From Bacteroidales bacterium UBA3856 (lineage in GTDB: Bacteria > Bacteroidota > Bacteroidia > Bacteroidales > UBA932), in contig DGHE01000129.1 of assembly GCA_002392525.1 (NCBI GenBank), forward strand, positions 1,359 to 7,700: a stretch of 6,342 nucleotides of DNA, read 5' to 3'. The notes under the pieces are model-generated. The model was not told where the DNA came from and ran no database searches. It saw only the letters and a program-made list of their open reading frames with translations. Of this stretch, positions 4,937 to 6,342 are shown one piece after another (the first letter of the stretch is position 1; the number at the start of each line of letters is the position of its first letter). Made by a program: the position numbers and the translations under genes.

Positions 4937-6342
4937 CTACTTGTTCCGCACCACTACTTCTCCGCCTGAAACATCTACTTCTACGGCGCTGTCCTTGCGG
5001 ATGGCGCCTTCCAGTATACGCTGGGCCAGGAGGTTCACGAGTTCACGCTGCATAAGACGTTTCACGGGACGGGCGCCATAGGCTGGATCGTAGCCATGTT
5101 CCACCATGTGGTCCTCGAAGGCCTGGGTGAACGTGACGTGAATGTCGTTCTGAGCCAGACGTTCCTGCAGTTCATGTTCCTGGATGTGAAGAATATCCCG
5201 GACATCGGCCTTGGTAAGAGGGTCAAACATGATAATCTCATCGATACGGTTGAGGAACTCGGGACGGACGGTGGCTTTAAGCACGTCCAGCACCTTGCCC
5301 TTGCACTCGTCCAGCAGGCTTCGGCGCGTGGCAATGGCTTGCATGTCCACACCGTTTACTTCCGGCAGGCGTTCCATGTAGCTTTGTATAATGTCGGCCC
5401 CGGCGTTGGAAGTCATGATGAGGATGGTGTTCTTGAAGTCCACGGTGCGGCCTTTGTTGTCCGTGAGCCGGCCATCGTCCAGTACCTGAAGGAGCACATT
5501 GAACACGTCCGGGTGAGCCTTCTCAATCTCGTCCAAGAGGACTACGGAGTAAGGCTTACGGCGCACGGCCTCGGTGAGTTGGCCACCTTCATCGTAACCA
5601 ACGTATCCCGGAGGCGCACCTACCAGACGGGAAACGGTATGCCGCTCCTGGTACTCGCTCATATCGATACGGGTCATCATGTTCTCGTCGTTGAACAGGA
5701 ACTCGGCCAGGGCCTTGGCCAGTTCGGTCTTACCCACACCCGTTGTACCCATGAAGAGGAAGGAGCCAATAGGCCGCTTCTCGTTCGAAAGGCCGGCACG
5801 GCTGCGTCGGACGGCATCGGCCACGGCGCGGATGGCCTCGTCCTGGCCCACCACCCTCTTGTGCAGTTCGCTCTCCATGCGAAGGAGCTTTTCCTTCTCG
5901 CTCTCCAGCATCCGTTTTACGGGAATGCCGGTCCATTTTGCCACTACCTCTGCAATGTCCTCGGGCGTAACCGCCTCTGTGACAATGGGATCTTTGATGG
6001 ATTCGGCCTTGGTGGTAAGCTCGTCAATGCGCTTTTGCGTAGCGGCCATCTTGCCGTAGCGAATCTCTGCCACCTTGGCATAATCGCCGTTTCGTTCGGC
6101 GGTCTTGGCCTCCAGATTCAGATTCTCCAGTTCCTGACGGGCCGTCTGCAAGCCGCTCAGCGTCTCTTTCTCCTCGTTCCAGCGCTTCATCAGGACATCC
6201 CGCTTAGCCTGCAGTTCCTTGAGCTCGGCCTCCAGCTTCTCCATTTTGGCCGATGTTCCTTCACGCTTGATGGCTTCCCGTTCAATCTCTTTCTGACGGA
6301 TGGCGCTGTTGAGGTCGTCGATGGGCTCCGGCACGGAATTCA
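4937..6342 (-). CDS. clpB: ClpB protein disaggregase (partial, N-terminal half beyond window)
   Basis: ClpB is the cytoplasmic hexameric AAA+ ATPase that works with DnaK to pull proteins out of aggregates. The window holds the C-terminal part, about 467 residues. Counting from the valine codon at 6334, these are the coiled-coil middle domain (about residues 10-112, with WNEEKETLSGLQTARQELE and GDYAKVAEIRYGK), the linker WTGIPVKRM (134-142) and the complete second ATPase domain. That domain has Walker A GTTGVGKT (196-203), the pore loop GYVGYDEGGQL (243-253), Walker B VVLLDEIEKAH (264-274), sensor 1 TSN (308-310), the arginine-finger segment RPEFLNRIDE (357-366) and sensor 2 GARPVKR (420-426). 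The presence of a full middle domain separates it from ClpC and ClpA. The GTG at 6334 is an internal valine: the frame continues upstream as ...N-S-V-P-E-P, matching the ClpB 'I-D-S-x-P-E' region. A heat-shock promoter would lie outside the window. Confidence 0.97.
   Translation of the reverse strand, partial: NSVPEPIDDLNSAIRQKEIEREAIKREGTSAKMEKLEAELKELQAKRDVLMKRWNEEKETLSGLQTARQELENLNLEAKTAERNGDYAKVAEIRYGKMAATQKRIDELTTKAESIKDPIVTEAVTPEDIAEVVAKWTGIPVKRMLESEKEKLLRMESELHKRVVGQDEAIRAVADAVRRSRAGLSNEKRPIGSFLFMGTTGVGKTELAKALAEFLFNDENMMTRIDMSEYQERHTVSRLVGAPPGYVGYDEGGQLTEAVRRKPYSVVLLDEIEKAHPDVFNVLLQVLDDGRLTDNKGRTVDFKNTILIMTSNAGADIIQSYMERLPEVNGVDMQAIATRRSLLDECKGKVLDVLKATVRPEFLNRIDEIIMFDPLTKADVRDILHIQEHELQERLAQNDIHVTFTQAFEDHMVEHGYDPAYGARPVKRLMQRELVNLLAQRILEGAIRKDSAVEVDVSGGEVVVRNK

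Noticed and set aside
6332..6334. GTG as the start of a short ClpB-like protein
   Set aside because: The frame stays open to the window edge and the residues before it (N-S) continue the normal ClpB sequence, so this is an internal valine of a longer gene.

Overview
The window looks like ordinary chromosomal DNA from a GC-rich member of the Bacteroidales. Three things support this. Two intergenic regions carry the Bacteroidetes promoter form (TTG or TTTG, about 20 bases, then TAnnTTTG), and start codons lack clear Shine-Dalgarno sequences. A small secreted protein sits in front of pheS. ClpB, PheS and the C69 dipeptidase also read as Bacteroidetes-like. The genus cannot be fixed from the sequence alone. 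No phage, integrase, transposase, tRNA, rRNA or CRISPR array was seen.

Left part (1-1440), minus strand: a DUF47/PhoU-like protein is followed 3 bases later by a divergent PiT-type phosphate permease, which runs off the left edge. This is the usual DUF47-PiT pair for phosphate uptake. The permease seems to have lost the conserved Asn/Asp signature of PiT transporters. The pair has its own promoter, and a 14-bp-arm inverted repeat lies directly over its -7 element.

Middle (1440-2990), minus strand: a small secreted protein of unknown function and pheS (phenylalanyl-tRNA synthetase alpha subunit) form a tight two-gene unit with a 9-base gap. Its promoter is a very good match to the Bacteroidetes consensus. 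A short GCAA-loop hairpin follows pheS.

Right part (2994-6342): a secreted C69-family dipeptidase is transcribed divergently from the secreted-protein/pheS unit. Its 3' end converges on clpB (minus strand, 5' part beyond the window). The 149-base gap between these convergent genes holds the most unusual item seen: two tandem 50-bp imperfect palindromes with identical arms, different centres, and a 2-bp spacer. They resemble a REP/BIME-type dispersed element, but I do not recognise the family.

The genes are housekeeping in nature (translation, protein disaggregation, peptide degradation, phosphate uptake) and are not an obvious single system. The features that merit attention are the non-coding repeats, the operator-like palindrome and the divergent permease.
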